Source: Sediminibacterium sp.
GTDB taxonomy: Bacteria; Bacteroidota; Bacteroidia; Chitinophagales; Chitinophagaceae
Direction: 5' to 3'
Assembly (NCBI GenBank): GCA_017983845.1
Contig: JAGOAO010000014.1
Location: 1-46,751 of the forward strand
DNA: 46,751 nucleotides
Under the pieces are notes generated by a model. It searched no databases. It was not told where the DNA came from and saw only the letters and a program-made list of their open reading frames with translations. Position 1 is the first letter of the stretch; every line of letters starts with the position of its first letter. Shown here piece by piece: positions 1 to 8,723 of this stretch. The position numbers and the translations under genes are program-made.

Positions 1-8
1 AAATTCAA

Positions 9-1472
9 TTATACATACTGAAACCATTGTCTATTGGGATCCCAATTTTCAAATGCTTTAGCAACAGCAGACAAGAAACTGGAGCCCATTGCACCATCTA
101 CAATTCTGTGGTCATAGCTCATAGATAAGTACATCATATGACGAACAAGAATCGCATCACCTGCAGGTGTTTCAATCACTACAGGGCGCTTTTTAATGGC
201 ACCTAATGCCAAGATAGCCACCTGAGGTTGTGGTATAATTGGTGTGCCCATAATAGAACCAAATGTACCTACATTCGTTACTGTAAAAGTGCCGCCTTGT
301 GTATCCTGAGGTTTTAATTGATTGTTTCTTGCAGCATTGGCTAAGCCATTTACAGCTTTGCTTAATCCAACAATACTCAATTGGTTCGCACCTTTGATCA
401 CTGGAACAATTAAGTTACCAGATGGAAGGGCAGTAGCCATTCCTATATTAATATCTTTCTTTAAAATAATATTATCACCTTGTAAGCTACAATTGATATA
501 AGGGAACTTTTCTAAAGTTGCAGCAATACATTCCATGAACATGGGAGTGAAAGTTAATTTTGTACTTTCTCTTTTTTCAAAAAGTTGTTTCACTTTTTCT
601 CTCCATACTACCATATTTGTCACGTCTGCTTCTACAAAAGAAGTGACATGCGGACTTGTTTGAACACTATCCACCATATGCTTTGCAATTAACTTGCGCA
701 TACGATCCATTTCAATAATTTCTGTATTTCCTGTAACAATCACTTCTTCTGGACTAGCAAATTTACCCGCATTGTTCGCAGTGCTAAATCCATAATCCAC
801 TGGAGGGAATTGATTGACTTGTGAATTGGTTGGTGCTTGTAAAACAGGAGCAGATTGTTGTTGTTGTTGTTGTTGTTGAGCTGGTGTAACTGGAGCTGCT
901 ATGACTGGAGCAACAATTGGTGCCTGAACAAGACCTGCTTTTTTATTTGCAACATATTGTAAGATATCTTTTTTAGAAACCCTGCCTTGACTTCCCGTGC
1001 CTGGTATATGCTGTAATTCATTTAAACTAATTCCTTCATTCTGTGCAATATTCAACACCAATGGTGAGAAAAATCGGATATCATTCGAATCTAGATTTTG
1101 AACTAACTGTGGCGTAGAAGTAGGAGCAAAAGGAACTTCTTCTGCAACAACAGTATTGGTTACTGGAACATTTACAGGTGCAATTACTTGTGCAGGAGTA
1201 GAAATCGGTGTTGACGCTGGATTAATACTACCACTTGTTTGTATTCTAGCGATCACTGTTCCAATTGGAACCACCGCATTTACTTCAAATAAAATCTCAG
1301 TGATGGTTCCAGCAGTAGTTGATGGAATTTCACTGTCTACTTTATCGGTAGCGATATCTAATAATGTTTCATCTAATTGAATGGTATCACCTACAGCTTT
1401 GTGCCATTTTAAAATGGTTGCTTCCATGATACTTTCACCCAATTTTGGCAAAATCAAGTCAACTACAGACAT
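9..1472 (-). CDS. 2-oxo acid dehydrogenase E2 (dihydrolipoamide acyltransferase)
   Basis: E2 core of a 2-oxoacid dehydrogenase complex; it moves the acyl group from lipoate to CoA. Counting from the ATG at 1472, an N-terminal lipoyl domain (about 1-78) carries the lipoylated Lys44 in TDKVDSEIPS. A peripheral-subunit-binding domain lies at about 134-177, then a Pro/Ala/Gln linker with eight consecutive Gln (199-206). The C-terminal catalytic domain has the DHRIVDG signature (His455, Asp459). An in-frame TTG would add six residues, but it overlaps a promoter-like TATTTTTG (1488-1495), so the ATG is preferred. The TDKVD lipoyl motif favours a branched-chain or mixed-substrate complex over a dedicated pyruvate E2; that is an inference. 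The E1-alpha gene pdhA in this window lies 13 kb away. It is the last gene of a same-strand run after a thioesterase and cinA. Confidence 0.93.
   Translation of the reverse strand: MSVVDLILPKLGESIMEATILKWHKAVGDTIQLDETLLDIATDKVDSEIPSTTAGTITEILFEVNAVVPIGTVIARIQTSGSINPASTPISTPAQVIAPVNVPVTNTVVAEEVPFAPTSTPQLVQNLDSNDIRFFSPLVLNIAQNEGISLNELQHIPGTGSQGRVSKKDILQYVANKKAGLVQAPIVAPVIAAPVTPAQQQQQQQQSAPVLQAPTNSQVNQFPPVDYGFSTANNAGKFASPEEVIVTGNTEIIEMDRMRKLIAKHMVDSVQTSPHVTSFVEADVTNMVVWREKVKQLFEKRESTKLTFTPMFMECIAATLEKFPYINCSLQGDNIILKKDINIGMATALPSGNLIVPVIKGANQLSIVGLSKAVNGLANAARNNQLKPQDTQGGTFTVTNVGTFGSIMGTPIIPQPQVAILALGAIKKRPVVIETPAGDAILVRHMMYLSMSYDHRIVDGAMGSSFLSAVAKAFENWDPNRQWFQYV
855..878. repeat. Trinucleotide repeat, eight CAA codons (poly-Gln linker)
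   Basis: Eight uninterrupted TTG units on the + strand read as eight CAA glutamine codons in the E2 gene. They lie in the flexible linker between the E3-binding and catalytic domains. An uninterrupted triplet repeat can slip in replication and would change linker length without breaking the frame. Confidence 0.9.
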
Positions 1473-1487
1473 AGGGAATAATTTTAG

Positions 1488-1495
1488 CAAAAATA
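1488..1495 (-). promoter_or_regulatory. Candidate -7 promoter element TATTTTTG for the E2 gene
   Basis: Matches the Bacteroidota consensus TAnnTTTG and lies 15 bases upstream of the E2 ATG, in the gap after cinA. It suggests the E2 gene has its own promoter and supports the ATG start over the upstream TTG. No convincing TTTG -33 partner was found at the usual spacing. Confidence 0.4.
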
Positions 1496-1498
1496 AGA

Positions 1499-2758
1499 CT
1501 AAATCTTATTGATTATGAGTAACCTAAGTAAATTTATAGCCTGATTGGCAGTCACTTCGATATTCTTTTGGCGATCAAATCTCAAGTAAAAGACCTTTGA
1601 GTAGACTTTTTCCTTGTTTGACACCCCAATCCAGACCATTCCAAGCGGTTTTTCGTCAGTTTGACCCGATGGGCCCATGATTCCACTCACAGAAATACCA
1701 AAATCTGTCTTCATCTTAGATCTAATCGCAATGGCCATTTGTTCAACAGCTTCCTTGCTAACGGCACCAACTGTCTGTAAAATATCGGTAGGAACGTCTA
1801 AAAATTCCGTTTTAATACGATTGTCATAGCTCACCACACTACCTGTAAAAAAGGAGGAAGAACCAGCATGTTTTGACAATAAATGGCCAATATATCCACC
1901 TGTACAACTTTCTGCTGTTGCTACTGTGTGGTTCTTATTTTTCAAAAGTTGTCCAACTACGACTTCTAATGGTTCATCTTTATCAGTGACAAGGTATTCT
2001 TGAACTTGATCTTTTAACTGATCAAACAAGCCATCCAATTGTTTATTTAATGTAATTGCATCAGTGCCTTTTCCTGTTAATCTTAATCTTACCATACCAT
2101 AAGAAGGTAGATAAGCCAATTTGATGGAGGCTGGGAGATTTGATTCAAAATCGATGATGGATTCAGCTAAAAAGGATTCACCCACACCCGCTGTTAGAAG
2201 GGTTCTATGTGCTATAACTCCTAATGTCAAACCTGCTTGTAAAATTGGAATCACCTTTTCAGTGGTTAACCACTGCATCTCGTGAGGCACTCCTGGTAAA
2301 GAAAAAATGAGTGCATCGTTTTTCTTAAAAAGCATACCTGGCGCAGTTCCTGTTTGATTGAATAAGACTTCGCAAACATCTGGCACTTCTGCCTGTTTAC
2401 GATTTCGTTCAATCATGGGTCTTTTATGTACCACTTCGAAAATATATGTGATATGATCTAAGGTAGGTTGATCAACCACCATTTTGCCACCAAAATATCT
2501 ATTCAAAAGTGGCTTAGTAATATCATCTGCAGTAGGGCCCAATCCACCAGTGATGATGACTACTTGTGTTTTTTCAATGGCATTATCCAAGGCTTTGGTT
2601 ATTGAATCCTTATCATCACCCACTGCAATTCTTTGGTATACATTGACACCGATGGCGTTCAATTTTTGAGCGATAAAAGCACTATTGGTATCTATCACTT
2701 GTCCAATCAATAATTCATCCCCAATCGTGATAATAGTAGCTTGAATTTGATCCATCAT
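1499..2758 (-). CDS. cinA: CinA family protein (MoaB-like domain plus nicotinamide-nucleotide amidase)
   Basis: Two-domain CinA of about normal length (419 residues from the ATG at 2758). The N-terminal molybdopterin-binding-like domain has GDELLIGQ and TGGLGPTADD. In this family that domain is linked to pyridine-nucleotide pyrophosphatase activity. The C-terminal PncC-type amidase domain has TAESCTGG, containing the catalytic Ser, and GIMGPSGQTDEKPLG. The PncC domain deaminates NMN, returning a by-product of NAD-dependent DNA ligase to the NAD cycle. The longest frame begins at a TTG (2770); the tandem ATGs at 2758 and 2755 fit the family N-terminus better. It lies between a thioesterase gene upstream and the E2 gene downstream. 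A link to competence cannot be judged from this window. Confidence 0.93.
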   Translation of the reverse strand: MMDQIQATIITIGDELLIGQVIDTNSAFIAQKLNAIGVNVYQRIAVGDDKDSITKALDNAIEKTQVVIITGGLGPTADDITKPLLNRYFGGKMVVDQPTLDHITYIFEVVHKRPMIERNRKQAEVPDVCEVLFNQTGTAPGMLFKKNDALIFSLPGVPHEMQWLTTEKVIPILQAGLTLGVIAHRTLLTAGVGESFLAESIIDFESNLPASIKLAYLPSYGMVRLRLTGKGTDAITLNKQLDGLFDQLKDQVQEYLVTDKDEPLEVVVGQLLKNKNHTVATAESCTGGYIGHLLSKHAGSSSFFTGSVVSYDNRIKTEFLDVPTDILQTVGAVSKEAVEQMAIAIRSKMKTDFGISVSGIMGPSGQTDEKPLGMVWIGVSNKEKVYSKVFYLRFDRQKNIEVTANQAINLLRLLIINKI

Positions 2759-2802
2759 AATTTGCTTCAATTAGGTTGCAAAGTAAACCAAAAAAAGGCG
2801 GT

Positions 2803-3213
2803 TTATCTAAAATAGACAGCTAGTTTTTCCTTCATAATAGCAGGCATTTCGGCCCTTTTCCCCATATCCGCATCCATAAAATAGAGTTTTACTTGACCAA
2901 TGGTTAAAAGCTTCCCAGATTCATTGTACACTTCCTGATCAAAAACGATTACATGGTCTGTAGGAAGGGTTTTTATTTGGCTCTTGATGGTGATTAAGTC
3001 ATCGTATTTAGCGGGTCTCAAATATTTAATATTGAGTTCAACTACTGGCAAAATAATCCCCATATCCTCAATGTCTTTATAGGATACACCAAGATGACGG
3101 ATCGCTTCTACACGCCCAATCTCAAAATACATCGCATAGTTTCCATAATACACGACATCCATTCTATCTGTTTCGGCATACCTGACCCTTACATTTGTTG
3201 CGTGTTCGTACAT
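2803..3213 (-). CDS. Acyl-CoA thioesterase, YbgC/4HBT hotdog family
   Basis: A single hotdog domain of 136 residues from the ATG at 3213. The active-site region is VRYAETDRMDVVYYGNY; the Asp after AET corresponds to the catalytic Asp of YbgC/4-hydroxybenzoyl-CoA thioesterases. The His often found after VVY is Tyr here. The frame extends to a GTG at 3261, but the extra 16 residues are not family-like, so the ATG is preferred. The substrate is unknown; family members hydrolyse short- to long-chain acyl-CoAs and YbgC associates with the Tol-Pal envelope machinery. It is the first gene of the leftward run to cinA, and divergent from the TPR gene. Confidence 0.88.
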   Translation of the reverse strand: MYEHATNVRVRYAETDRMDVVYYGNYAMYFEIGRVEAIRHLGVSYKDIEDMGIILPVVELNIKYLRPAKYDDLITIKSQIKTLPTDHVIVFDQEVYNESGKLLTIGQVKLYFMDADMGKRAEMPAIMKEKLAVYFR

Positions 3214-3333
3214 CTTTATTGCATTTGTTGACAAATTTAAGGATTGTATCTGTTTTTCCACAATAAGCTTATTTAACGAAGCGTTTTATAATCATAGTGT
3301 AATTTTATAAGACTATCCTAAATACGGGCTCCT

Positions 3334-6300
3334 ATGTTAAAAACAATCCAAAAGGCAATTTTCAAAAGCTTGCTTTTATGCATGCTGTTAATGCTAAGTT
3401 CTCAAGTATCGAGTCAATTGATGCAATTTGATCCACCATTAAGTCGTCTATACCAAGATGGTTTAAATGCTTTACAACAAGGGGATAGTTTATCCGCATA
3501 TCAAAATATTCAATCAGCACATCATTTTTCACCTAATGATGTAGATATTGCATTTCGATACCATTTATTATCAGTTGCATTGAATCAAATAGAAGCCACT
3601 ACAAATGCTACCAATTGGTTGACAACCAATACCAATAAAATTTATCATTCTAGGTTGAATTTTGAATTGGCAAAATATTATTTTAGAAAACAACAAGTGG
3701 ATGCATCCATTCAAGCATATCAATCTTTAAGCATTGATGACCTTGAAAACAAAGAAGTAGCACTCATGCAGTTTCAACTAGGATATCTTTACTTTAAAAA
3801 AGGAGATTGGGAAAAATCTACCAATTATTTATACAGTATTAGACAAGTAAAAGGGAGTCCATTTTACACAGACGCCAACTATTATGCTGGATTTGTTGCC
3901 TTACAAAAAAAGGATTTTAAATTGGCTCTAAACTGTTTTAAAATTGCAGAACAAAGTAATGCTTACAAAACACTTACCCCATTTTATATTAGTCAATTGC
4001 ACTATTTCTTAGGGGATATAGATGCAGCACTTAAAAACACGGAACAGGCATTAGAAAAGCAAGGTCAATATTATACAAGTCAACTAGCACAATTAATGGG
4101 GCATTTGTTGTTTGAACAAAAACAATATGAAAAAGCATTGCCTTATCTTGCCAATTATGTAGCTGAACAAAAACAGGTAGCATCTCAGGATCTTTATCAA
4201 TTGTCTTTTTGTTATTTCCAATCACAACAATGGAATGAAGCGATTAAAGGCTTTAAGCAATTGGCCAATGTGGAAGACTCTTTAGGTCAAAATAGCATGT
4301 ATTTATTAGCGACTTCTTATTTAAAAGTCAATGATAAATTGGGTGCTAAAAATGCATTTTTGTTATGTGCAACTAAAAGTCAAAACTTAGCTCAAAAAGA
4401 AATTGCTTTATTCAATTACGCTAAACTATCAATTGAATTAAAAGAATATAGCATTGCTATACAGTCACTAGAAAAATTCAAACAACAATATCCTAATAGT
4501 GCTTACAATCCAGAATCAAACGCATTGTATGTAACTGCATTGGCATACAGCAATGATTTTAACAAAGCTTATGAAGCCTATCAAAAGATGGATAGTTTAG
4601 ACGAAGCACTTTTAAAACTATACCCTAATATCTTATATGGCAAAGCAGCATTGTTGATTAATGATGGTCAAAATGAAAAAGCATATGAATTATTCAATCA
4701 AGTACAATTTCTGCCCTACAATAATAAAGTATTAGCGCAAACACATTTCTGGATCGGCGAATTGGCTTATAAAATGGGCAGGGTAGAGGAAACGATTACC
4801 CAGTTAGAACTCTATTTAGCAGAACCAATTGAAATAGGTGAAATCACCAAAAAACATGCAAACTATACATTAGGTTATGCTTATTTAAAAAATAGCAACT
4901 ATTCAAAAGCCCTACAACTTTTCACCATTGCTGCCGATTTTAATCCTTATGCCGAATCATCTGCTTATCAAAAAGATGCATTGGTTAGATTAGCCGATTG
5001 TCAGTTTATGACAAAGCAGTATAAACAAGCACTAAAATCCTATCAAAAAATTATTGATTTGGGATGGAATTTCGAAGATTATGCAAGTTTGCAAAAAGCA
5101 ATTATTTATGGTGCACTTGGTTTGAATAAAGAGAAACTTAAAATCCTACATAGTTACGAAACTGATTTTAACCAATCAATTTATTTGAGTGATGCAAGGA
5201 TGGAATTGGCAGATACCTATACAAGTAAAGAACAATTTCAAGAGGCAATTGTACCTTTATCTAAAGTATTATTAGATAATAAGGCCAATGAATTTTACCC
5301 AATAGCTTATTACAAATTGGGTATCGTCTATTTTAATTTAAATAAAAATCAAGAAGCATTACAAAATTTCAAATCATTGTATACGGCTTATCCTAATGCA
5401 GAAGAAAGCAATAATGCAATTGAATACATAAGAAATATTTTTGTAGAAGAGCAACAACCAGAAGCCTATGTCCAATTCATGAATGATTTTGGGAAACCAT
5501 TGGCGATCAATGAACAAGATTCCTTAATGTATAGAGCTGCAATTATACAATACGATGACAAAAAGTACAACAATGCAGTGACTGGGTTTAAAAAATATTT
5601 GTCCCTTTATCCTGAAGGGAAATATGAATTAGATGCCTTGAATATTTTAGGTGAAATGGCATATGCCACAGAACAATACGATTCAGCAGCGCTTTATTTT
5701 GGAAAAGTGGCCAATAAAGCACCTAATAAATTTGCAGAAAGAGCTTCTGTCATTGCTGCAAGACTCCATTATTTCAATTTAAAAGATTTTGCTGCAGCAG
5801 AACAATATTTCAAAATCGTCCTTCAATATGCTACTCAACAAGAACAAAAAACAGAAGCAATTAAAGGTTTATTAAGATGTCAATATAAATCTGAAAATTG
5901 GTCAGAAGCTGCAAAGACTGCTGAATTGATCATACAAGAAAAGAATAGTGCTAGTGACGATATTTTAATGGCCAATATGGCACTATTTCAGCAATCCATT
6001 TTTCAAAAAGATACCACCAATGCTTTACATATTTTAAATACAGTCTTAAAATACAATAGTTCTGTATATACTGCAGAAGCACACTACCAATTGGCATTGA
6101 TCTACTTCAATCAACAGAAGTTAAATTTGGCCGAAAAAACGGCATTTGATGTAATTAAAAAGCAAGCATCCTATGAATTTTGGGTTACAAAAACCTATAT
6201 TTTATTAGGAGATATCTATTTAGCACAGAATGACAATTTCAATGCAATTGCAACTTATAAAAGTATTGCAGAAAATGCGACCATCCCTTCATTACAACAA

Positions 6301-6351
6301 ATTGCTTCAGACAAACTAAAAGCAATGAACGATACAATTAAAGCTCAATAA
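3334..6351 (+). CDS. Large secreted tetratricopeptide-repeat protein
   Basis: 1005 residues. A signal peptide is visible (basic MLKTIQK, then a hydrophobic stretch ending near SSQVSSQ, about residue 27), so the protein is exported. The rest is an almost continuous TPR solenoid with repeated patterns such as AHFWIGELAYKMGR, ALQLFTIAADFNPY and AYYKLGIVYFNLNKNQEAL, perhaps 20 or more units. No enzymatic domain is visible. TPR solenoids are protein-binding scaffolds; a periplasmic or outer-membrane assembly role is inferred from location and neighbours. It heads a tight operon, with only 9 bases to the next gene, which encodes a predicted outer-membrane barrel. Similar large TPR proteins are common and poorly characterised in Bacteroidota. 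Confidence 0.85.
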   Translation: MLKTIQKAIFKSLLLCMLLMLSSQVSSQLMQFDPPLSRLYQDGLNALQQGDSLSAYQNIQSAHHFSPNDVDIAFRYHLLSVALNQIEATTNATNWLTTNTNKIYHSRLNFELAKYYFRKQQVDASIQAYQSLSIDDLENKEVALMQFQLGYLYFKKGDWEKSTNYLYSIRQVKGSPFYTDANYYAGFVALQKKDFKLALNCFKIAEQSNAYKTLTPFYISQLHYFLGDIDAALKNTEQALEKQGQYYTSQLAQLMGHLLFEQKQYEKALPYLANYVAEQKQVASQDLYQLSFCYFQSQQWNEAIKGFKQLANVEDSLGQNSMYLLATSYLKVNDKLGAKNAFLLCATKSQNLAQKEIALFNYAKLSIELKEYSIAIQSLEKFKQQYPNSAYNPESNALYVTALAYSNDFNKAYEAYQKMDSLDEALLKLYPNILYGKAALLINDGQNEKAYELFNQVQFLPYNNKVLAQTHFWIGELAYKMGRVEETITQLELYLAEPIEIGEITKKHANYTLGYAYLKNSNYSKALQLFTIAADFNPYAESSAYQKDALVRLADCQFMTKQYKQALKSYQKIIDLGWNFEDYASLQKAIIYGALGLNKEKLKILHSYETDFNQSIYLSDARMELADTYTSKEQFQEAIVPLSKVLLDNKANEFYPIAYYKLGIVYFNLNKNQEALQNFKSLYTAYPNAEESNNAIEYIRNIFVEEQQPEAYVQFMNDFGKPLAINEQDSLMYRAAIIQYDDKKYNNAVTGFKKYLSLYPEGKYELDALNILGEMAYATEQYDSAALYFGKVANKAPNKFAERASVIAARLHYFNLKDFAAAEQYFKIVLQYATQQEQKTEAIKGLLRCQYKSENWSEAAKTAELIIQEKNSASDDILMANMALFQQSIFQKDTTNALHILNTVLKYNSSVYTAEAHYQLALIYFNQQKLNLAEKTAFDVIKKQASYEFWVTKTYILLGDIYLAQNDNFNAIATYKSIAENATIPSLQQIASDKLKAMNDTIKAQ

Positions 6352-6360
6352 AATCAAATT

Positions 6361-8232
6361 ATGAAATCAATTATAAGATTCAGTTTATTATGTATTGCTT
6401 TAATTTGTTTTAGCAATTTGGGGATGACCCAGAAGAAAAACAAAAAGAAAGCTACAACTTCAATTGTTTCAAAGAAAAAGAAGCAACCGGTAAAGAAGTC
6501 AAGTACTCAAAAAAAGAAATCGAAGAAAAAATCAAGTAAAAAGAAGCCAACAGTTAAGAAAAATGTAACAAATGCAAAATACATCGCACCAGTAAAACTA
6601 GACGAAATAGTAGCTATATCAGATGTGCCTACTAAATTTAGTCCTACTGATAGTACGCCTGAAAAAATCATTACGATTGTATCCGCATTTAAACCACAAT
6701 TAAAGAATATTGCTAAAATAGGATTCGTGAATGCCACTGCATTGGTAGATACAAATACAGTGGTTTTAGCTTATCAAGTACCCAGTCAAAATTTAAGTTT
6801 TCAATACCAACCCATTGCTTTGGTGCCAAGGGCCATCAAAAAAGACAGTATCCGTTTTGATAAACAAAGTACACAGTTTAAAATTGGGATGGGTAATTAC
6901 TTTAACCAATTGATCCATGCTCAAACTAATTTAGTAGATGCTAAAGCACAAAACCATAGTTTTATTATACAAAATGAATCTATTGCGGGAATGCACCCAA
7001 TTCAAAAATGGAACAATCTTGCGTTAAATTATGTAGGATCCCTTCATGTCAACAAGGACAAAATTATTCATTCACAAGTCTACTTTGATCAATCTAAAAG
7101 GTATCGTTACGGATTGGTTCCAGATACAACCAATTTACCTTTGAGCAATTTTGAACAAAAATTGACAGTGGTAGGTGCTAATTTTTCCTTATCAAAGCAA
7201 AAAACAAGTACAAATCTGGTTCATTATGCACCAATATTAGGATTGAGTCATGCTAATTTATTCAATCAAGCCAAAGATTTTTCTGTCAATTTAAATAGTC
7301 CAATTTATTTTTTATTTAAAAATGATATCAAATTACATGCTGATTTTACATTTGGACTGAACCAATATACCCTTTTTGAAAAATCAAATAATCAAAATTA
7401 TTTTGTTCAATTAGACCCATCCATTGAATTAAATAAAAAACATCTGCAACTACATATGGGTGTAAGACCCACTTACTCAAATGGCGCATTTGCTTTGTAT
7501 CCTAAATTTGAATTAACTAAACAATTGAACGACACCAATATTGTATTGCAGGCTGGTTGGAAAACTAGCTTAACAACCAATCAATTAACTCAACTAATGG
7601 GTCAAAATCATTGGATAACTGCACCAGGTGCCTTGCCAATTAGTTTGAATGAAACAAAATATTTTCAAGTAGCAATTACAGTCAATAAACGTTTGAATTA
7701 CGGTTTCAATATGGCATTAAATGACTACCGTGAATTACCCTTCTTTAATCAAACAGTTAGTTTGAATAACCCCGTTCAAGAAGGGTTAAAGTTTGATGTC
7801 CTATTCGAAAAAAGAGCGATTGCTATTGAATTAAAAGGGGATCTTAGATACCAATTGAGTGATAGGGTGCTTTGGAAAAGCCATTTTAAGTATATCCAAT
7901 TTAACTTGATTCGTGAAAATGAGCAAGCATGGGGTGTACTGCCTTTTGAATTGAATTCCCAATTCAATTGGAACTACAATAAAAACTTAAATTTTGACGC
8001 CTCTGCTCAATTTTGGTCTGGTGCTAAAACCAGTACTAGTTTAGGTTCTGCTTACCAATTAAATAATACCTTTGTGATCAATGCAGGGATGCAATATGCA
8101 TTGACAAGTAATTGGACATTTTGGGCTAAAGGAGAAAATCTATTAGACCAACAATACCAACGATGGGCTAATTATCCTTCTTTGGGTGTTCAATTTATTG
8201 CTGGAGTACAATATAAATTTAGTAAAAAATGA
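6361..8232 (+). CDS. Outer-membrane beta-barrel protein with Lys-rich N-terminal segment
   Basis: 623 residues. A signal peptide (about 1-23, ending GMTQ) is followed by a very basic stretch (about 24-70) made mostly of Lys, Ser and Thr. The remainder is rich in alternating hydrophobic/polar strands. It ends in a TonB-dependent-receptor-like C-terminus (FWAKGENLLDQQYQRW, then strands ending QYKFSKK), so I read it as an outer-membrane barrel. No plug domain or TonB box could be recognised, so active uptake is doubtful. Its start lies 9 bases after the TPR gene and its stop overlaps the next start by 4 bases (ATGA), so translational coupling is likely. The specific function is unknown. Confidence 0.75.
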   Translation: MKSIIRFSLLCIALICFSNLGMTQKKNKKKATTSIVSKKKKQPVKKSSTQKKKSKKKSSKKKPTVKKNVTNAKYIAPVKLDEIVAISDVPTKFSPTDSTPEKIITIVSAFKPQLKNIAKIGFVNATALVDTNTVVLAYQVPSQNLSFQYQPIALVPRAIKKDSIRFDKQSTQFKIGMGNYFNQLIHAQTNLVDAKAQNHSFIIQNESIAGMHPIQKWNNLALNYVGSLHVNKDKIIHSQVYFDQSKRYRYGLVPDTTNLPLSNFEQKLTVVGANFSLSKQKTSTNLVHYAPILGLSHANLFNQAKDFSVNLNSPIYFLFKNDIKLHADFTFGLNQYTLFEKSNNQNYFVQLDPSIELNKKHLQLHMGVRPTYSNGAFALYPKFELTKQLNDTNIVLQAGWKTSLTTNQLTQLMGQNHWITAPGALPISLNETKYFQVAITVNKRLNYGFNMALNDYRELPFFNQTVSLNNPVQEGLKFDVLFEKRAIAIELKGDLRYQLSDRVLWKSHFKYIQFNLIRENEQAWGVLPFELNSQFNWNYNKNLNFDASAQFWSGAKTSTSLGSAYQLNNTFVINAGMQYALTSNWTFWAKGENLLDQQYQRWANYPSLGVQFIAGVQYKFSKK

Positions 8233-8723
8233 TGCTTATAACTTTAGAGAAATATTTTTTAGAATACGGTCAACTAGTGATTCCAGGTATCGGCGAATTA
8301 AGATTAGATCAAAAAGAGGCTTACCAATTAAATGGTGAATTTCATCCTCCTGTCGAAAAAATACTGTTTGAATCATTGGATGCTATTCAAACAAAACCAA
8401 GCAAACTTTTTTACATCTATTTATCAGATCATTTAGACTGTACCATTGAGCAAGCCATGATTGATTATGCCGCTTTTTTTAACAATCAATTAGCTGCTTC
8501 AAATGCAGTTGATTTAGGTAATTTAGGACTACTTAAATCGCTTGATGGTCGTTTTAGTTTCGATTCCAATTTCAATAGCTCAAGTTATTATCAACCTGTC
8601 ACATTAGAAAAAGTTTTGACAGAAGATCAAACTGAGAACAATTTTAATTCAACACCTAATCGTTGGTGGATACTACCCTTGATCATTGCAACCATTGCAA
8701 TTTTAGCAATCCTTTTAAAATAA
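8229..8723 (+). CDS. CCDC81-type HU-domain protein with C-terminal membrane anchor
   Basis: 164 residues. The N-terminus (LEKYFLEYGQLVIPGIGELRL) and the pattern up to about residue 120 match the paired CCDC81-like prokaryotic HU domains known from Bacteroidota. A single transmembrane helix follows at the extreme C-terminus (about 146-163, WWILPLIIATIAILAILL). In many relatives the helix leads into a periplasmic SPOR domain that binds peptidoglycan; here the protein stops right after the helix. The HU part would therefore face the cytoplasm. DNA binding is inferred from the fold only. It overlaps the barrel gene by 4 bases and abuts the methyltransferase gene. Confidence 0.8.
   Translation: MMLITLEKYFLEYGQLVIPGIGELRLDQKEAYQLNGEFHPPVEKILFESLDAIQTKPSKLFYIYLSDHLDCTIEQAMIDYAAFFNNQLAASNAVDLGNLGLLKSLDGRFSFDSNFNSSSYYQPVTLEKVLTEDQTENNFNSTPNRWWILPLIIATIAILAILLK

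Noticed and set aside
9..1472. Assignment of the E2 gene as partner of pdhA (same complex)
   Set aside because: They are 13 kb apart, in different transcription units, and the TDKVD lipoyl motif suggests another 2-oxoacid complex. The pairing cannot be decided from this window.
1473..1490. N-terminal extension of the E2 protein from a TTG
   Set aside because: The six extra residues are not lipoyl-domain-like and overlap a promoter element; the ATG at 1472 gives the normal start.
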